Shown here piece after piece: positions 5,878 to 6,676 of a DNA stretch of 6,676 nucleotides. Each line of letters opens with the position of its first letter. Within the stretch, counting starts at the first letter, position 1. The DNA is from an uncultured Acidimicrobium sp. (lineage in GTDB: Bacteria > Actinomycetota > Acidimicrobiia > Acidimicrobiales > Ilumatobacteraceae). The DNA is taken from the NCBI GenBank assembly GCA_903853285.1, contig CAINTF010000016.1, forward strand, positions 1-6,676. The letters run 5' to 3'. The notes under the pieces were generated by a model. It made no database searches. It was given only the letters and a program-made list of their open reading frames with translations, and was not told where the DNA came from. Made by a program: the position numbers and the translations under genes.

Positions 5878-6676
5878 GCCAAGATTCCTGCTGGTCCACT
5901 GACCGAAAAGTGGGACAACTACAAACAGAACGCCAAGTTGGTAAACCCAAACAACAAGCGCAAGTTCAAGATCATCGTGGTTGGTACTGGTTTGGCTGGC
6001 GCATCGGCTGCAGCAACGCTTGCCGAACTCGGCTATCAGGTTGACGCATTCACGTTTCACGATTCTCCACGCCGAGCACACTCAATTGCTGCGCAGGGTG
6101 GCATCAACGCCGCAAAGAACTATCAAGGTGATGGTGACAGCGTTAATCGCTTGTTTACCGACACGATTAAGGGTGGCGATTTCCGCTCCCGTGAAGCCAA
6201 CGTGCATCGTTTGGCGCAAGTTTCAGTTGACATCATCGACCAAATGGTTGCCCAGGGCGTGCCATTCGCACGCGAGTACGGCGGCTTGCTCGACAACCGC
6301 AGTTTTGGCGGCGCACAAGTTAGCCGCACGTTTTATGCGCGTGGTCAGACCGGACAGCAGTTACTTATTGGCGCATATCAACAGATGGCACGTCAGGTTG
6401 GTCTTGGTGGAGTTCGACTTTTCAATCGCACCGAACTGATCGACACAGTTGTTGTCGACGGCCGTTGTGCCGGCATCGTGGTGCGCGACTTGTTAACCGG
6501 AGAGATCCAGTCGCATGCAGCGCATGCAGTCGTGCTCGCCACTGGTGGTTACGGCAACGTATTTTTCTTGTCCACAAACGCAATGCAATGCAACGTCACT
6601 GCCGCATGGCGCGCACACCGACGCGGAGCAATGTTTGCTAACCCTTGCTACACACAGATTCACCCAACATGTATTC
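5860..6676 (+). CDS. sdhA: Succinate dehydrogenase flavoprotein subunit, partial (C-terminal part outside window)
   Basis: Catalytic subunit of complex II on the cytoplasmic side of the membrane, oxidising succinate to fumarate and passing electrons through FAD to SdhB. Seen: the first 272 codons. The FAD-binding Rossmann motif is [12 protein letters not shown] (40-51). H74 in [17 protein letters not shown] is the expected covalent FAD attachment histidine. [19 protein letters not shown] and [17 protein letters not shown] follow. The fragment ends within the active-site segment QIHPTCI, with H268 corresponding to a substrate-binding histidine of the family. The extended N-terminus and the YARGQTG form are typical of the B. 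subtilis-like (B-type) SdhA. ATG 5860 has AGGGG 9 bases upstream. The truncation is only the window edge, with no internal damage. Confidence 0.97.
   Translation, partial: MTYTFDAKIPAGPLTEKWDNYKQNAKLVNPNNKRKFKIIVVGTGLAGASAAATLAELGYQVDAFTFHDSPRRAHSIAAQGGINAAKNYQGDGDSVNRLFTDTIKGGDFRSREANVHRLAQVSVDIIDQMVAQGVPFAREYGGLLDNRSFGGAQVSRTFYARGQTGQQLLIGAYQQMARQVGLGGVRLFNRTELIDTVVVDGRCAGIVVRDLLTGEIQSHAAHAVVLATGGYGNVFFLSTNAMQCNVTAAWRAHRRGAMFANPCYTQIHPTCI

Noticed and set aside
5350..6081. 243-codon minus-strand open frame across sdhC and sdhA
   Set aside because: It is antisense to two certain genes, spans their junction, has no recognisable domain, and no ribosome-binding site was found. Length alone is not evidence.
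5860..6676. Truncated sdhA as a possible broken gene
   Set aside because: The frame is intact with all expected FAD motifs up to the last base; it is cut only by the window edge. The same applies to the exporter at the left edge.
1..6676. Defence system, prophage, CRISPR or transposon content
   Set aside because: No direct-repeat array, transposase, integrase, tRNA-associated repeat or composition shift was seen. All seven genes belong to recognised housekeeping or metabolic families.

Overview
The window is ordinary bacterial chromosome: seven genes, densely packed, with no rRNA, tRNA, CRISPR array, insertion sequence or other sign of mobile DNA. It suggests an actinobacterium, possibly of the Acidimicrobiia type. 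The reasons are a succinate dehydrogenase of the b558/B type (sdhC then sdhA), a K+-independent proton-pumping pyrophosphatase, an SCP2-like protein of the kind common in Actinobacteria, frequent GTG starts (four of the six starts seen are best read as GTG) and roughly even base composition by eye. The taxonomic placement is inference.

Layout. Positions 1-569 (minus) hold the first 189 codons of a cation diffusion facilitator metal exporter that runs off the left edge. It is divergent from nfuA (645-1265, plus), an Fe-S cluster carrier. Nine bases after nfuA comes a YgiD-type extradiol dioxygenase (1275-2072, plus). That pair converges tail to tail, with a 5-base gap, on a minus-strand pair: hppA (4835-2505), a membrane proton-pumping pyrophosphatase, followed 28 bases later by an SCP2-like lipid-binding protein (2476-2078). 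Divergent from hppA, across about 200 bases, begins the succinate dehydrogenase operon: sdhC (about 5038-5847) and sdhA (5860 to the right edge, partial).

How they fit together. The right half is membrane energetics: HppA turns pyrophosphate from biosynthesis into a proton gradient, and SdhCA passes electrons from succinate to quinone. The left half is metal handling: a probable Zn2+ or other divalent cation exporter, an Fe-S carrier and a metal-dependent dioxygenase. NfuA could supply clusters to the Fe-S subunit of the dehydrogenase, but that is inference.

The least ordinary signal is RNA-level. Perfect inverted repeats lie over the starts of the second gene of each two-gene unit: 13 bp at the SCP2-like gene, 8 bp at the dioxygenase, and 7 bp around the sdhA ribosome-binding site. 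A bulged hairpin also spans both stop codons at the convergent junction. These may be U-tract-less terminators or translation gates. I see no new multi-gene system.
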